Shown here: piece after piece, positions 34,201 through 42,830 of the stretch
How the letters are laid out: every line of letters begins with the position of its first letter
How positions within the stretch are numbered: position 1 is the stretch's first letter
Assembly: GCA_031213475.1 (NCBI GenBank)
Contig: JARUPZ010000010.1
Coordinates: 5,868,776-5,932,775, forward strand
Reading direction: 5' to 3'
DNA length: 64,000 nucleotides
From: Nereocystis luetkeana
Taxonomy: Eukaryota; Sar; Phaeophyceae; Laminariales; Laminariaceae
The notes under the pieces: generated by a model
The model's input: only the letters and a program-made list of their open reading frames with translations
Databases searched by the model: none
What the model was told of the DNA's origin: nothing
Position numbers and translations under genes: made by a program

Positions 34201-35850
34201 GTCAGCGGCCCGAGCGATCCTTGGAGCAGCAGCAGCCGTCGTCGCAGCATCGGTAGCGCTGGCGGCGGCGGTGGGAGGTCGTCTGATGAGGATAGGAGTG
34301 GCCGAAGCGGCCGCCACCGGTGGTCGATCGCTGGAGAAACCGGTAGGAGCGCGACGGTACCATCGGGTGGCGGAGGGGCTGGGTTAGCTGGCACCGGAGG
34401 AGGAGAAGGGAGAGGACGAGGACGAGGAGGAGGAGAAGGAGGGGGAGGAGACAGAGGAGGAGTTGGGGCTTCTCTGGGAGTGCCTCACGGGGGCCTTCCT
34501 TTGCATGGCGTGTCCTTGGTGTCGGGGCTCAGGAATTGGAAGCGGCAGGAGCCGCGCGACACGCGCGGGCGGTCTAGCCAGGGGACCGCGGAGGTAGCTG
34601 CGGGGCGGGGGAGGGGGATCGTCGAGGTAGCGGCGACTGACAGGCGTGGCGAGAGGGGCGCTAGGGAGGGAGGAGCAGGAGTAGCAGAAGGAGTAAGAGG
34701 AGGGGGTGGAGGAGGTTTCACGAAGGTGGGTCAGCCGAGTCGCCTTCCCGCCGTCAACTCGCAGGGAGAGCAGCTCGGGCCGGGGGGGCGAAGCAGCTCC
34801 ATGACGGCGGCTCAGCAGAAGGGTAGACGAGCCCAGGAGGTGGGCCAGGGCTTGGGAGGACGCGGCCGGGGGGCGTCGGCCGTATCCCCTCGGAGCGCGG
34901 CGCACACGCGACTTTGGAACCGGCAGCTCGGCGACGGCAGTGGTGGTGGTGGTGGTGGTGGTGGTGTTGGTGGCGGTGCCTCGTCTTCTCGATCGGGAAA
35001 TGTGACCGGTATCCGCGAGTTGTCCGTGCTGTCGCGTCCATCGTCGGCGGCAGTGGGTGCTGGTGCCAGCGGGCTGAGCTTCTCCGCCGCCGCCTCCTCT
35101 GGTGTCGGTGAGGGTGGTGGCGGCGGTGGCGGTGGCGGCGGCGGCGCGTCCGGGAGGCGCAGGGATTCGTCCGCCAGGCGGCTTGTGTCGCCGCGGAGCA
35201 GCCATCGCAGCGCGCCCACCAGTCCCAAGGTTGCCTCTGCGGTAGGCACGACGCGGTCGGCCTCTGGAAAGGTCGGCTCATTGTCTGCCGGTTCGAAGCC
35301 GTGGGCGTTGCCTGGAAACCCTGGAGATGGCATTGGTGGCAGCGATGGTGGTGGTGGTGGTGTCGGTGGTGGTGGTGGTGGTCGGGGTAGCAGCGGCGTC
35401 CGCACGAGCGAGGGGGCGTTAGTTGCTTCCCTCGGACGTTCTCGCGCCGGGAGCGGTGGCGCGTTGGGCGCTGGTGGCGACGTTAGGAGCAGTGCGGATC
35501 CCGCTGGGGGCAGAGGAGGGGTGGCGGGTCGGGGTGCGGTGGTGGGGGGGAGGGGGGGAGCTTCCCTGGCACGGGTGGCGGCGGTGAGAGGAAGGAGCGG
35601 GTGGACAGATAATGCATCATCGTCGTCGTCGCACGCTAGCGCTAGCGTTAACGCTGGAAGCGCTAGCACTGGGGTGGTTGTGCACTCGAGACCGGTCGCG
35701 AGAGTAAGGGACTTTGTGAGAGGCGGCGATGGTGGTGATGGCAGTGGCGACGTCGGCGGTGGCAGCGCTGGTGGTGACGCCGGTGGTCGCGTGTCGGCGG
35801 CGGTGCCCCCGTCGCAGAGACGAGCCGGCCGGTCGTCGGACGCCCGTTAA
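8738..35850 (+). CDS. Multi-exon gene: PI-PLC-like ectodomain, Tweety-like membrane domain and long low-complexity tail (possibly two genes)
   Basis: All exons from 8738 to 35850 run on one strand and chain by phase, with few unresolved junctions. Domain order: X-type phosphodiesterase barrel (8738-14421), lectin-like ectodomain (15089-17530), five-helix Tweety-like region (18651-29325), disordered tail (about 29978-35850). The junction that decides between one and two genes is 16336 to 17341: both ends are phase 0 with good sites (GAC|GTGAGT and GTGGCAG|TCC). The alternative is an end at the in-frame TGA at 16343-16345 and a new start near 17326; the peptide that start would give does not look like a signal sequence. 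Tweety N termini face outward, so the enzyme domain would be extracellular. The 5' end is missing: no start codon or first catalytic His was found. Confidence 0.6.
8825..8892 (+). repeat. (GGTGT)n repeat starting at a 5' splice site
   Basis: Five-base TGGTG units begin a few bases after the donor at 8819 and are followed by a longer stretch of CTTGCCTCG-like degenerate repeats to about 9170. Confidence 0.85.
9690..9808 (-). repeat. Poly-C-ended short element, partial, with adjacent 26-bp poly-C
   Basis: The conserved block (ACTCGATCTCATGCATGGCC then TCGTATGACCATAGACCCTC) lies on the minus strand of the element. It is followed by a C run at about 9787-9807. Confidence 0.6.
12216..12495 (+). 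repeat. Minisatellite that reiterates a 5' splice site
   Basis: About 5.5 units of 50-53 bp, each of the form GAGGTACGTGTTCAGTACCG plus TTGGATGCTTGGGG. The first unit overlaps the exon end at 12223. The later units repeat the same GAG|GTACGT donor at about 12273, 12326, 12376, 12426 and (as GTGCGT) 12476. All frames stay fairly open, which makes false coding calls easy here. Confidence 0.85.
12887..12987. mobile_element. MITE family 2 copy in an intron
   Basis: CCCTTTTAGGGATCGAGTCC at the left and a diverged complement ending CAGTCCTAAAAGGATT at the right. The centre has a small duplication of TTGTCCCCAATTG. Confidence 0.7.
13694..14140 (+). repeat. (GGGTT)n array directly after a 5' splice site, decaying rightward
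   Basis: Near-perfect GGGTT repeats from about 13703 to 13790, then GGATT and GGTTGGGG variants to about 14140. It starts about 10 bp after the exon that ends at 13692. G-rich on the sense strand, so the transcript could form quadruplexes. It is not a telomere array: it is internal to an intron and of irregular unit. Confidence 0.85.
15089..17530 (+). CDS. Ectodomain following the PLC barrel: conserved W..W/Cys segment and lectin-like segment, 4 exons
   Basis: Exons 15089-15267, 15599-15858, 16217-16336 and 17341-17530 continue the chain with phases 2/1, 1/0, 0/0 and 0/1. The first encodes the STIWSWSYDKPETG and GRWEDVD...YACRET motifs typical of the stretch after the barrel in PLC-like enzymes. 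The second has a basic Ser/Arg run, then EGACKSLG and YTFGAPRTAYENEQL. The third has AWLDYTS and CWTRE...YC. Together these resemble a C-type-lectin-like fold (paired Cys, FGAPR...ENE, W.DYT), which is inference. The fourth (QLPSIFLAEWEVDNYI...) leads straight into the first membrane helix. Expected on the outer face of the membrane. Confidence 0.7.
15898..15953 (+). repeat. (GTT)n microsatellite after a 5' splice site
   Basis: Eighteen or so GTT triplets starting about 40 bp after the exon that ends at 15858. Confidence 0.9.
16796..17206 (+). repeat. Poly-C-ended short elements: subfamily 2 copy (16796-16880) and full-length subfamily 1 copy (16881-17206)
   Basis: The first reads GGGATGCGTGGTCAATGGTC...ACACCTC then a C run. 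The second carries the whole body (TGTCTCTGGAAGCGGCCAC, CTCACGGCGCTTCGCGCTTG, ATGCGAGGGCCTATGGTCAT) and ends GAGTAC plus about 20 C. They lie head to tail in the intron between 16336 and 17341. Confidence 0.7.
17697..17804. mobile_element. MITE family 1 copy in an intron
   Basis: TTACGGGGGACCATATTAAA at the left and a decayed right end (CTATGGTGCCCGGTAG); flanking TA at the left. Confidence 0.7.
18316..18375 (-). repeat. Poly-C-ended short element, 3' fragment
   Basis: Minus-strand block GAGATGTACTCGATCTCATG and GCCGTAGTCGTATGAC, with G-rich repeats on both sides. Confidence 0.6.
18651..29325 (+). CDS. Tweety (TTYH)-like five-helix membrane domain
   Basis: Exons: 18651-18722 (helix 1, VIGIVLAAVPVFVFGIIVA then CCC), 19098-19172, 19501-19567 (helix 2; a second acceptor 7 bp upstream is also possible), 21439-21538, about 21954-22031, 23163-23312 (extracellular loop 1 and helix 3), 23959-24094 (helix 4), 27226-27396, 28059-28153, 29184-29325 (helix 5). 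The diagnostic run is LLTSDFCTSP, then about 16 residues to ISYYTTC, matching the SDFC..P...SYY..C signature of Tweety homologues. Later come VRCG and a C before helix 5, and QQKE facing the cytoplasm. Tweety proteins are anion-channel or lipid-handling membrane proteins. Unresolved: phase between 21538 and 21954, and a frame conflict in 23170-23270. Confidence 0.78.
19589..19700. mobile_element. MITE family 1 copy in an intron
   Basis: TTACGGGGGACCATAGTCAA to CTATGGCCCCCCGCAA, flanked by TA. It contains a TACCTGGTA motif at 19637. A much more decayed relative seems to follow at about 19735-19860. Confidence 0.75.
20715..21065 (-). repeat. Poly-C-ended short elements: subfamily 1 copy and subfamily 2 copy
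   Basis: 20715-20965 carries the body from the G run through GACCATAGACCCTCGCATCC to CGCTTGTGCGGCGAGG, with a small internal duplication of the CATGCATG block. 20980-21065 is the other subfamily (TACTCATTTGTTGCTTGCC ... GCGCATCC), again abutting a G run on its left. Confidence 0.65.
21610..21830 (+). repeat. Poly-C-ended short element, subfamily 1
   Basis: Sense orientation: GTCTGCCTGGTCGGTGAAAA through TACGACTACGGCCATGCATG to GAGTACACC and a C run. The AGTGCAAGCAAGCA segment is duplicated at its left edge. Confidence 0.7.
22055..22450 (-). repeat. Poly-C-ended short element, full-length copy
   Basis: One of the two longest copies. From a G run at the left it includes TGTACTTGATAGGAGAGATG, the CATGCATGGCCGTAGTCG core, CGAAGCGCCGTGAGGTG, GAACCGCTTGTGGGGCGG, and TTACCATAAATATTACGTG near the far end. 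The same parts in the same order occur at 37858-38240, so at least 370 bp is the real unit. Confidence 0.75.
22665..22865 (-). repeat. Two poly-C-ended short elements in tandem
   Basis: 22665-22800 has a doubled CATGGCCGTAGTCG block, each preceded by a G-rich run. 22800-22865 is a subfamily 2 end (GTGTTGCTTACCTTAG ... CCACGCATCCG) also starting at a G run. Confidence 0.65.
23403..23540 (-). repeat. Poly-C-ended short element, partial
   Basis: G run, then AATGTACTCACTGTCG, GGCCGTAGTCGTGTGACC and TCGGGTTTTCAGCGACCAGG. Confidence 0.6.
24375..24480. mobile_element. MITE family 1 copy in an intron
   Basis: TCACGGGAGTCCATAGTAAA at the left, CTACTGTGGTCCCCCGTAA at the right, TA on both flanks. Confidence 0.75.
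24727..24816. mobile_element. MITE family 2 copy in an intron
   Basis: CCCTTTCAGGACCGCAGTCT / CAAAACGAGACTGCGGTTCT with the usual ends. Confidence 0.75.
24910..25006. mobile_element. MITE family 2 copy, rearranged centre
   Basis: Left arm AGGACTGCAGTCTCGTTTTG and right arm GCGGGACTGCAGTCC flank an unrelated TTACTATTAATAACAAGAC centre. It lies about 90 bp from the copy at 24727. Confidence 0.6.
25459..25857 (+). CDS. Coding-like segment of unknown function inside a 3.1-kb intron
   Basis: Two pieces read like protein. At 25461-25562 a frame gives SSWYEERTPAMYSLFTSG... and ends near a GTGCGT donor. At about 25630-25857 another gives GKWYPGVVEAADCFMARWHR and then a Lys/Arg/Glu-rich helix-like stretch, ending at a TAG. 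They are separated by about 65 bp of AT-rich DNA and a lone end of a family 1 MITE (TTACGGGGGACC at 25617). I do not recognise the product. It could be a small nested gene, a gene relic, or chance; the Tweety exons on both sides join without it. Confidence 0.25.
26296..26389. mobile_element. MITE family 1 copy, one end missing
   Basis: Begins inside the element (CATAGTTAATAGGACC) right after a CAA run and ends CGGCCCCCCGTAA followed by TAG. The centre is in the reverse order relative to the 26937 copy. Confidence 0.65.
26937..27041. mobile_element. MITE family 1 copy, well preserved
   Basis: TTACGGGGGACCATAGTTAA to AACTGTGGTCCCCCGTGA, flanked by TA; the centre matches the family consensus closely. 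Confidence 0.8.
27412..27625 (+). repeat. (GGGAT)n array directly after a 5' splice site
   Basis: About 40 GGGAT units begin about 15 bp after the exon ending at 27396. The GGGT-rich tail continues to about 27860. Confidence 0.9.
28196..28292 (+). repeat. (TTA)n microsatellite
   Basis: About 32 triplets with one TTG interruption, starting about 43 bp after the exon ending at 28153. Confidence 0.92.
29978..35850 (+). CDS. Long low-complexity cytoplasmic tail (Gly/Ser/Arg/Pro-rich), last exons of the gene
   Basis: After helix 5 a small exon near 29978-30037 (its exact borders are uncertain) leads to exons 30214-31037 (phase 1/0), 31787-32277 (0/2) and 33099-35850 (2, stop TAA). The three large exons join in phase and give about 1,350 residues. 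Features: VFEEDLSRSCDTLSDDSF near the start, a poly-Gly run coded by (GGT)n at about 30450-30530, many Gly9-12 runs, RRRHSRSY and RRRSIGS basic-Ser motifs, a Pro-rich segment near 33280-33440, and SRSSGN/RPSSA clusters. There is no recognisable fold. The 2.75-kb last exon is far longer than the others and strongly GC-rich. The placement predicts a cytoplasmic, probably phosphorylated, disordered tail. Antisense frames are also open here because of GGN/NCC codons. Confidence 0.7.
31140..31262 (-). repeat. Poly-C-ended short element, partial
   Basis: G run, GTGTGTACTCATGCCATTC, GACCAATAGACCCCCGCATC and GTCGGGTTTTGACCGACCAG. Confidence 0.6.
32405..32455 (-). repeat. Poly-C-ended short element, end fragment
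   Basis: G run followed by TGTACTCATGTCATGCATAG; no further body. Confidence 0.5.
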
Positions 35851-37857
35851 AGCGCTCGCCCTCGTTCCCTACGCACATAGAGATTACTTATTAGTCCTGT
35901 TTTTTACACTAGACTTTTGCCCTCTTTTTTTGTTTCCCCTATGTTTTTGGCCCCGCGGCCGCGACCCCCCCCCCCCCCCCCCCGCCCCCTCCCACCCCTT
36001 CTTTCCTTTCCCACTCCCTCCCACTCCCGGTCTGTTTCGTTCGTCACCTGAGATATAGAGCTGGTCAATGTTGAAGAATTGTGGACGATTTTTGAGGGTT
36101 TACTCATCGTTCGTGCTCTGCTGTTGTTCAATGTTTCGAGAGAAGTTTGTGTGTGTGTTTTTTTTTCGAGAGGTAAGTCGCGGCGATTTTTTCTTGTCGT
36201 TCGTTGTTGTGGGCTATGTTAGGCGTCGACTGAAAGGGGTAGAAAGAACAGTTTTGTCGCCGCTGGGCGAGAGGGGTGTGTTCGTACGTTCCTTGGGGGG
36301 AAACTACCTGGAATTGGTGTGGGTGGGAGGTATCCACGTCTGTTTTGGGGGAAACTGCTTGGAATTAGTGTGATACACGTTTTTTTAGGTCTGAAAAGGT
36401 CAAGGTTTTGAGAGGGGCGATTTTGGCTGTCGGGGGGTAGTTTTTAGATGGTGGGAGTGATCAAGCGCGGCTTAAATTCCTCTTCCCCCCTCCTCCCATC
36501 GCCTCCTCCTTTTCCTCCTGACCTGTGATAACATTATATGCTCAATAGACTAGCTATTATTTCTGTACCTGGTAGTTATTAAATGTACTGCAGTTTTTGA
36601 CGTTGAGCAGGTGAGGGGTTAGGGAGGATCGGGAACCGAACCAAGAACGATCCGTGGAACGATTCATGGAAATATATGTTGGTTTGTCGTGTTAGAGAAT
36701 TAGTAGTCGTGTTTGGTGGGTTGTTGTTACTGAAAGGTTTTTGATTGAATTGATCTCGATGGCAGCACGGTGACCATTGTTTCTTTTTGCGTTATCGCGT
36801 GAGTGCGATGCTGAGTGGGCGCAGCACGAGACAACTTGTCCTGGCAAACTGGTCGACCACGGGAACAGGCAGTAGCCTGCTGGTAAAATAGCTGGCCGGT
36901 TGCGATTGGGCCAGACAATATTATAGTATTCTTATTATTATTCACCGGTACGTAGACTAGTGCCGTATGGGTACATTGTGCTCTGCGGGAGGATCTTGTG
37001 TAGTTTGTCACGTTTGAGAAGCTATCGTATTTTTGCAGCCTGGTATGATACAACAGCGAGTGTTCAAGCTACACAGCAGTTGCAGTTCAAAAGTGCTTGT
37101 TTTCAATATGAGGGATTTTGTTGGTTTCGGGAGGGGAGGCAGGAGGGGGGGGGGGGGGGGAGGAAGGGAGTATTATAGCAACCGGTATGATACAACAGCA
37201 AGTGTTCCAAGCCACCAAGTGTTCCAAGCTACCCAGTGGTATAGTAGGTAACTTAGTAACATTTTCAAAGGTGACGGCGTTTTTATTGCTTCTTAGGAGT
37301 GAAAGGTAGGGTGGGGTGGGGGGTTGGGAGGGTGGGTGGGTGGGTGGGGGGGGGGAGAGGGGGCTGTGTGAAAATCGGTCGGTCGGTCGAACGTTTTCCC
37401 CTAGTTCGACCACTTTTTTTCCCGGCGTCTCTTTATTTCTTATTTTTGTTCGTCTTGTTCTGATACATAGGCGGCCAACCGGGAAGCCAGCCGCTCCCTA
37501 CCCCCCGTAGCCCCCCCTCTCGATATGCCCCGTTCTACCACGCGAGTGGTTTGTATAACCGCAGCACATCGCGTCGCTCTCTGGCGCTAACGGTTACGCG
37601 AGCGTGCACGTAGTGTGGCATACCCATGCTTGGCGCAGCAGAAGCAGCAGCAGCAGCAGCAGAAGCTTAGCGGCCGCACGGCTTTCGTTTCTGTGGTTCA
37701 CTTGGTGGTCCTTGAGTCGCTGTCCTTGCAAGCCGCCACGAGAGGGTTTCCACGCCCCTCTGTTTTCGCCGTGGAGTTTACTTGGGGGGGAGAACGGGCG
37801 ACGGGGAGGGAGTTTCGGGATTGCGCATTTTATTTGGGAAGGTTGTCGGGTTTGTAA

Positions 37858-38240
37858 GGGGGGGGGGGGGGGGGGTACTCATTTTCATGCATGGCCGTAG
37901 TCGTATGACCATAGACCCTCGCATCCTTGCAATGCCGGGTCGGAGCACGTCGAGTTTTCACCGACCAGGCAGACAATGCCTGCAGTAAGCGCGAAGCGCC
38001 GTAAGGTGTTGGGGGGCGACTCGCATGAAGGGTGAGCTGCATCCTGCTAAGAACTCCTTGTGAGGCGGATTTTCTGTGCATGTGGATGACAGCGTCAATG
38101 CACTGATTTGTTTTCTAGTGTGACCGCTTCCAGACAGCAATGATGGGTGGGCTATGTAGCTGGCTCGTGGGTGCCTTACCTTATACAAGTACACACTACG
38201 CGATACGACCATCCCCCTTGTGCGGAGTTGAGGTTTTCCG
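37858..38240 (-). repeat. Poly-C-ended short element, full-length copy
   Basis: An 18-bp G run, TACTCATTTTCATGCATGGC, then the complete body as far as GTGGGTGCCTTACC and ACACACTACGCGATACGACC, colinear with 22055-22450 and clearly diverged from it. Confidence 0.75.
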
Positions 38241-41084
38241 GAGAGGGGGCTATTGAGTGTGTCTGCTCTTGAGGTAGGGATTCAGACTAATGTACACATA
38301 CCACCATGTCCGAATATATAAGGACCGTTTGTGTGTTCCACGTTTTTTACCCCAAGCGGCGCCTATATTTCCGGACGGTAGTGGTGTCTTGCTTTGTTGT
38401 ACATACAGGTGTATAATGTCTACGTGCGTCTATCTGCCGTGCGTCTGGGTTCGCCTGCAGCAGCAGCTATTAGTGGCAGCAGTAATTGGGGGTTGGTTTT
38501 GGGGGTTGGAGCTGTACTGTAGTGAGTGGTAACTGATTCCTTCGTGGTAACATAGGCTTGCCGCTTTTGCTTCGGGATATAGTCCTTGTTTGATATTCGC
38601 ATGAGAGAGAGTCTTGAACGGGGGTCAACAACACTGGCCTTAAGTGTGGTGCTTACGATAAGGGACTTTTTGGGCGTGTCGAGGCCTCTTCTTGGCCTTA
38701 AGATCCTAGTTTTTGTGCAGGGGAGGGGAGGGGAGGGGAGGGGGGGACGGTCAGATGAGGGGCCAGAGACCGCAGTCTCCTGTGATAATCGCGTACTTGG
38801 CTGTGGGTAATTGTACTGCTGTCGTGGTGAGATTTTTTTTTGTCTCGGTGGTGTTTTTGTACTGAGTACTGAGTACTTAATATATATCATAGGGCCGTTG
38901 CTTGGATTGCTGCTGCTGTTGGTGGTGGTGAATGTCAAGGGCACCGTATGTGTCACCGGTGGGGTCGTTTTTCGTGTGCAGCCGGTACTGTTGCGTGATG
39001 TGCTCTGCATGCGTACCGGATGTGTATGTATGTAGGAATACTACTGCTGCTGTGTACGTGTGTGTACGTGTATGTATGCACACGTTACCTGGTATCTGTA
39101 TGCACCTGCTAAGTAATAATGCGTGCATGCATGCATGTGTGTGTATATGTTCTTCAAGTTTTCGTGTGTGCGTATATTCTATGGATTTATTTATGATTGT
39201 AGGAGTTGTATGGTTGTGATTGCATCCTTGTATGAGCCGTATGATTGTGTGCTTCCGAGAGTTACATGATTGTATGCTTGTATGATATGAGCTGTATGGT
39301 TGTGTCGTACCTGGTATGTGATGGTACGAGCTGTACGGTGGCATAGTCCGATGAAAATATGAGTGCACCCGATCGTATGATTGTGCGATGCGCGCGTTCA
39401 AGGGGATAGGGGTATTCTTATTTGATCGTTTCGCAAGACGAAAGGTCTCTCCCGTGCGCTGTGTCCCCTCTACAGTTGGAAAACCACTTTGCATTCGTAT
39501 GTTTCTCGAATTAAGGGGGTTGGGGAGGGAGGAGCGGGAGGGGGGGGAGGGGCGGTGGGGGGGGGGGGGGGGGGGCAGTTGCGGGCTGGAGAAGTGGTTG
39601 CCATTTTTTTCCGCGATGTTCGGGGGGGGGAGGAGGGAGGTATTTTATTGATTGAGCTCCGACATGGGTATGGAGGGAAGGACGGAGGAAGGAAGGGGTG
39701 GTGGTGGTGGTGGGGGGGTGCGAACACAAGTCGCGCTTTTTCTTTCTTTCCACGTACCAATCTCGTACGCTGTTAATTAGGCGTGGCGACACGAAGAAAA
39801 AAACTCGAACAAACAAAAGAGCACTGCTGCTGCCCTTGACGTTGGCGGTAATCTCAAGGTGTGAGCTATGCACAGCACACACGGTATGTAACAGCAGCAG
39901 CCTGAAATTTAGCTACCGCTACACTCTCTACACCAACTACTACTAGTAAATAGAGTATAGCTGCAACTTTTGCAGTGAATGATGATGATGATGATGCTCT
40001 CACATTAGCCCGCTTCCTTCCCTGAAATCGTGGCTGTGGTCACGAAACAGGCTGTAAAAAACAAAAATGCTTCATCTCGATGGGAGGAAACAAACAAGTA
40101 CTACGAAATAGTGCGCACGGTAGTACCATACCGGCCCGCAAGGGAAACGGTACTAAGGAGCTGTGGTATACCGTCCCGTATCACTTTCAGCCAAAGAACA
40201 CCAGGAACATGTCCATGGTATGACTATATGTACACTCGAAAAAAAAAACGGAAAAATAATGAGAGGGAAAATTAAAATAAAAGGCGGAGCAAGCACACGC
40301 TTAGGGCGCAGGCCGAGTCCCGAGGACAAGGTTGCTGCTTTCTGGTGCAGTACGATCAGTCCTATGATATGTCCAGCTGATGGGCCAACATAACAATAAG
40401 GAGGGGGGTGGTTGTTTTTTTTTGGTGGATGGGATGGAGGGATGTTGGTTGTGGTAGTCTTCATGTGCGTAATCACATTTTGATTTGTCGTATGGTACTG
40501 CCGCGCTTTTTTTCTTCTGGAGAAGAGTTATTTACTCTATGTCCCTTTGTTTTTTTAGAACAACACTGTACGTACACATTGTCGGATGGCAAGCATAGTG
40601 ACAATAACAAGGGCGTCACACTAGAAGACCAGATGGAAGGCAAGAAGGGAAGAAGAGGGAAAAGAGACAAGGAGCCAACAAGAAACAAGACTACGAGCAG
40701 TCCCACAATAGTAGTGTGCCCAGATGGTGGGTCAAGGACGACATAATAACCGACACAAACAAAGAGGAAACAGGTAGGTGCAAAAAGACCTACATACAGC
40801 ACAGCAGCAGTTGTTTTTATAAAAACAAAGCCGCAGTCTGAGATTCAGGTTCTCCCACAAATAAAAAAGCTGCACAAGATAGATGTACGAGTATGGCAGT
40901 CGTAGCGATACATAATGTCTGCAGCACAGCTTTGTGCGGTCCCTGGTATAGCATATATATGGGACATATATATATTTTTTCGTCGTTGTTTTTCACCGTT
41001 GATGGGTTTGTTGTCGTTCTTGGCATTTTTCGCTCAGCTCCCTGCGTATCTTTTTCTTTGTAGGGGAGCCGGCGGCTTTGCCTT

Positions 41085-41535
41085 TCAATGATTTATGAAA
41101 TATCACGCACACCTTTTGGCTCATTCTCATCGGAGAGGTTTTTGTCCAGACTTTCCAAAGTTTGAAAATAATTGGAGATATGTGTGTACGTGTCAAGATA
41201 CGGTGTAGCGTTCTGTCACTATGTGAAATTCTCCATAAGAAAAAAAAATAGGGAAGTTAAATTTCACATATTTATTAGGGTGGAAACACAGTAAAGGCTG
41301 GGAGACCAAAAAATAGCGGGGAAAAAATATGGAAATTATGGGGAAAAAAGGTCTCCGACAAGAATGACCCTTGGCTCATTCTTATCGGAGAGTTTTTTCT
41401 CCAGAGACTTTCACAAGTAAGTCTGGAAGTAATTGGAGATATGTACGTACATATCAAGATACGGAGGCGTTCTGTCACTACGTGTGAACTTCTCCAGAAG
41501 ATAAAAATGAGGAAAGTTAAATTTCACATATCTGG
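41085..41535. repeat. Tandem duplication of an AT-rich segment (period about 260-270 bp)
   Basis: Both halves contain TTGGCTCATTCT, ATCGGAGAG, AATTGGAGATATGT, ATCAAGATACGG-like text, GTTCTGTCACTA and GGAAAGTTAAATTTCACATA-like ends in the same order. A third partial piece (AAAATATGGAAATTATGGGG) recurs at about 41985. No coding frame is shared. Confidence 0.7.
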
Positions 41536-42145
41536 AAACAAACATAATCAGGAAAATAACAGACAAAACGGAAAAATGGGAACGAAACAAAAAATGGGAA
41601 CGGACGGGTTTTTTTAGAAAGCAAACCAATTGTGTACAACTCCAAGAAAAAAAGTTGACAGTCCTGTGGGGCTGTACAGCAGCCTTCGAATGAGCTGTCG
41701 CTCAGGCTGGAAGTCCTCGGCATCGCCGCGGTAGCCAGCATCTAGAGAAATCACGATAGAACCAGCGTATATCGCTTTTTGCGCCCACCCGAAGGCACGA
41801 GATGGAGCATGACCGTTCTGACGAGCTCCTCTCACAGGGCTGGCCAAGGGGTTTCGCAGGATCATTTTGGTTCTCTGATACACCACATGGTTCTGGAGAT
41901 ACGGCTTGGTTCTCATTTTAGGCTTCGTTCCCATTTTTCCGATTTGTCTGTTAAATCTGGAACATTGACAAGTTGCGCGAAAAAAATATGGAAATTATGG
42001 GGAAGTGCTCTCCGTTAAGAATGACCGGGGTGTTTTTTTGCTGGCCAATTACGTACATATCATACAAGGTTCCTCTTTCGGGATGTTGTAGGTGGCGTGA
42101 AATCCGAGGGGTGTCACAAGTTGAAACGGGAGACGCAGGTAAAAC

Positions 42146-42830
42146 CAGTGATGTCAGTTCCGGCGGCCCCGAAATTCGCCGGAATTATATCTAGCCGGAC
42201 GGAACTTTTTTGTTCCCCACGGAATTCCGGAACTCAAGAGGGCTCCGTAGAATTTTCCACTTGAGGGGGGGCCGGCACAGCACCACAGTACACACCCAGC
42301 ACACCACAGCTTGTTTTATTCTTGCTTTTGGCTTAATTTATTTAGTTCTGCTCTCGGCTGAAAGCCGTCACACAGAGTAGACTTGTCTCAATACAATACA
42401 CGAAACCAGCACCATGATCATGCATGTTTTGAATTTTTAAATACAAACATGAACATTAAACACGGCTCGATCGTCAACATCTATCTACTGTATTGTAACT
42501 TACAAGAAACACGAACCTTTTTTGCCGCCACAGCAATGGTGCCTTACGCACGAAATCTTCAAACGGTTGTGCTGCACACACAGGCGTCGATACTGCCTTC
42601 AATTTTACGGGTTGGGAGGCTTTTGGGGGGCTTCTTTTGCGTTTTCAAGGCGGACATAGTGCCAAAATCGGGAATACTGTTCCTACGGGGCCCCCGGTGT
42701 TTTTACGCCCCCCCCTGTGTTTCGGGGCCCTCGGTGTTCCGCGGAACTGCCGGCCGGAACTGAAATTGCCTACAAACGGGAATTCCACGGCCGGCATTCC
42801 TCCTACTCGCCGGAATTGACATCATCACTG
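42146..42830. mobile_element. hAT-type MITE with 8-bp target-site duplication
   Basis: The left end is CAGTGATGTCAGTTCCGGCG. The right end is the complement of CAGTGATGATGTCAATTCCG plus GCG, so the ends match apart from a 3-bp indel and one base. Flanks are GGTAAAAC (42138-42145) and GGTAAAGC (42831-42838), an 8-bp duplication with one mismatch, as expected of hAT transposition; CAGTG ends are also typical. The 685-bp body shows no transposase, so it is non-autonomous. Subterminal CGGAATT/CCGG repeats are abundant. Confidence 0.8.

Noticed and set aside
33309-35878. Long antisense open frames (Pro/Ala/Thr-rich, up to 285 residues) opposite the last exon
   Set aside because: They are the complement of GGN-rich coding sequence, have no splice or domain support, and the plus frame is continuous to a stop and joins upstream exons in phase.
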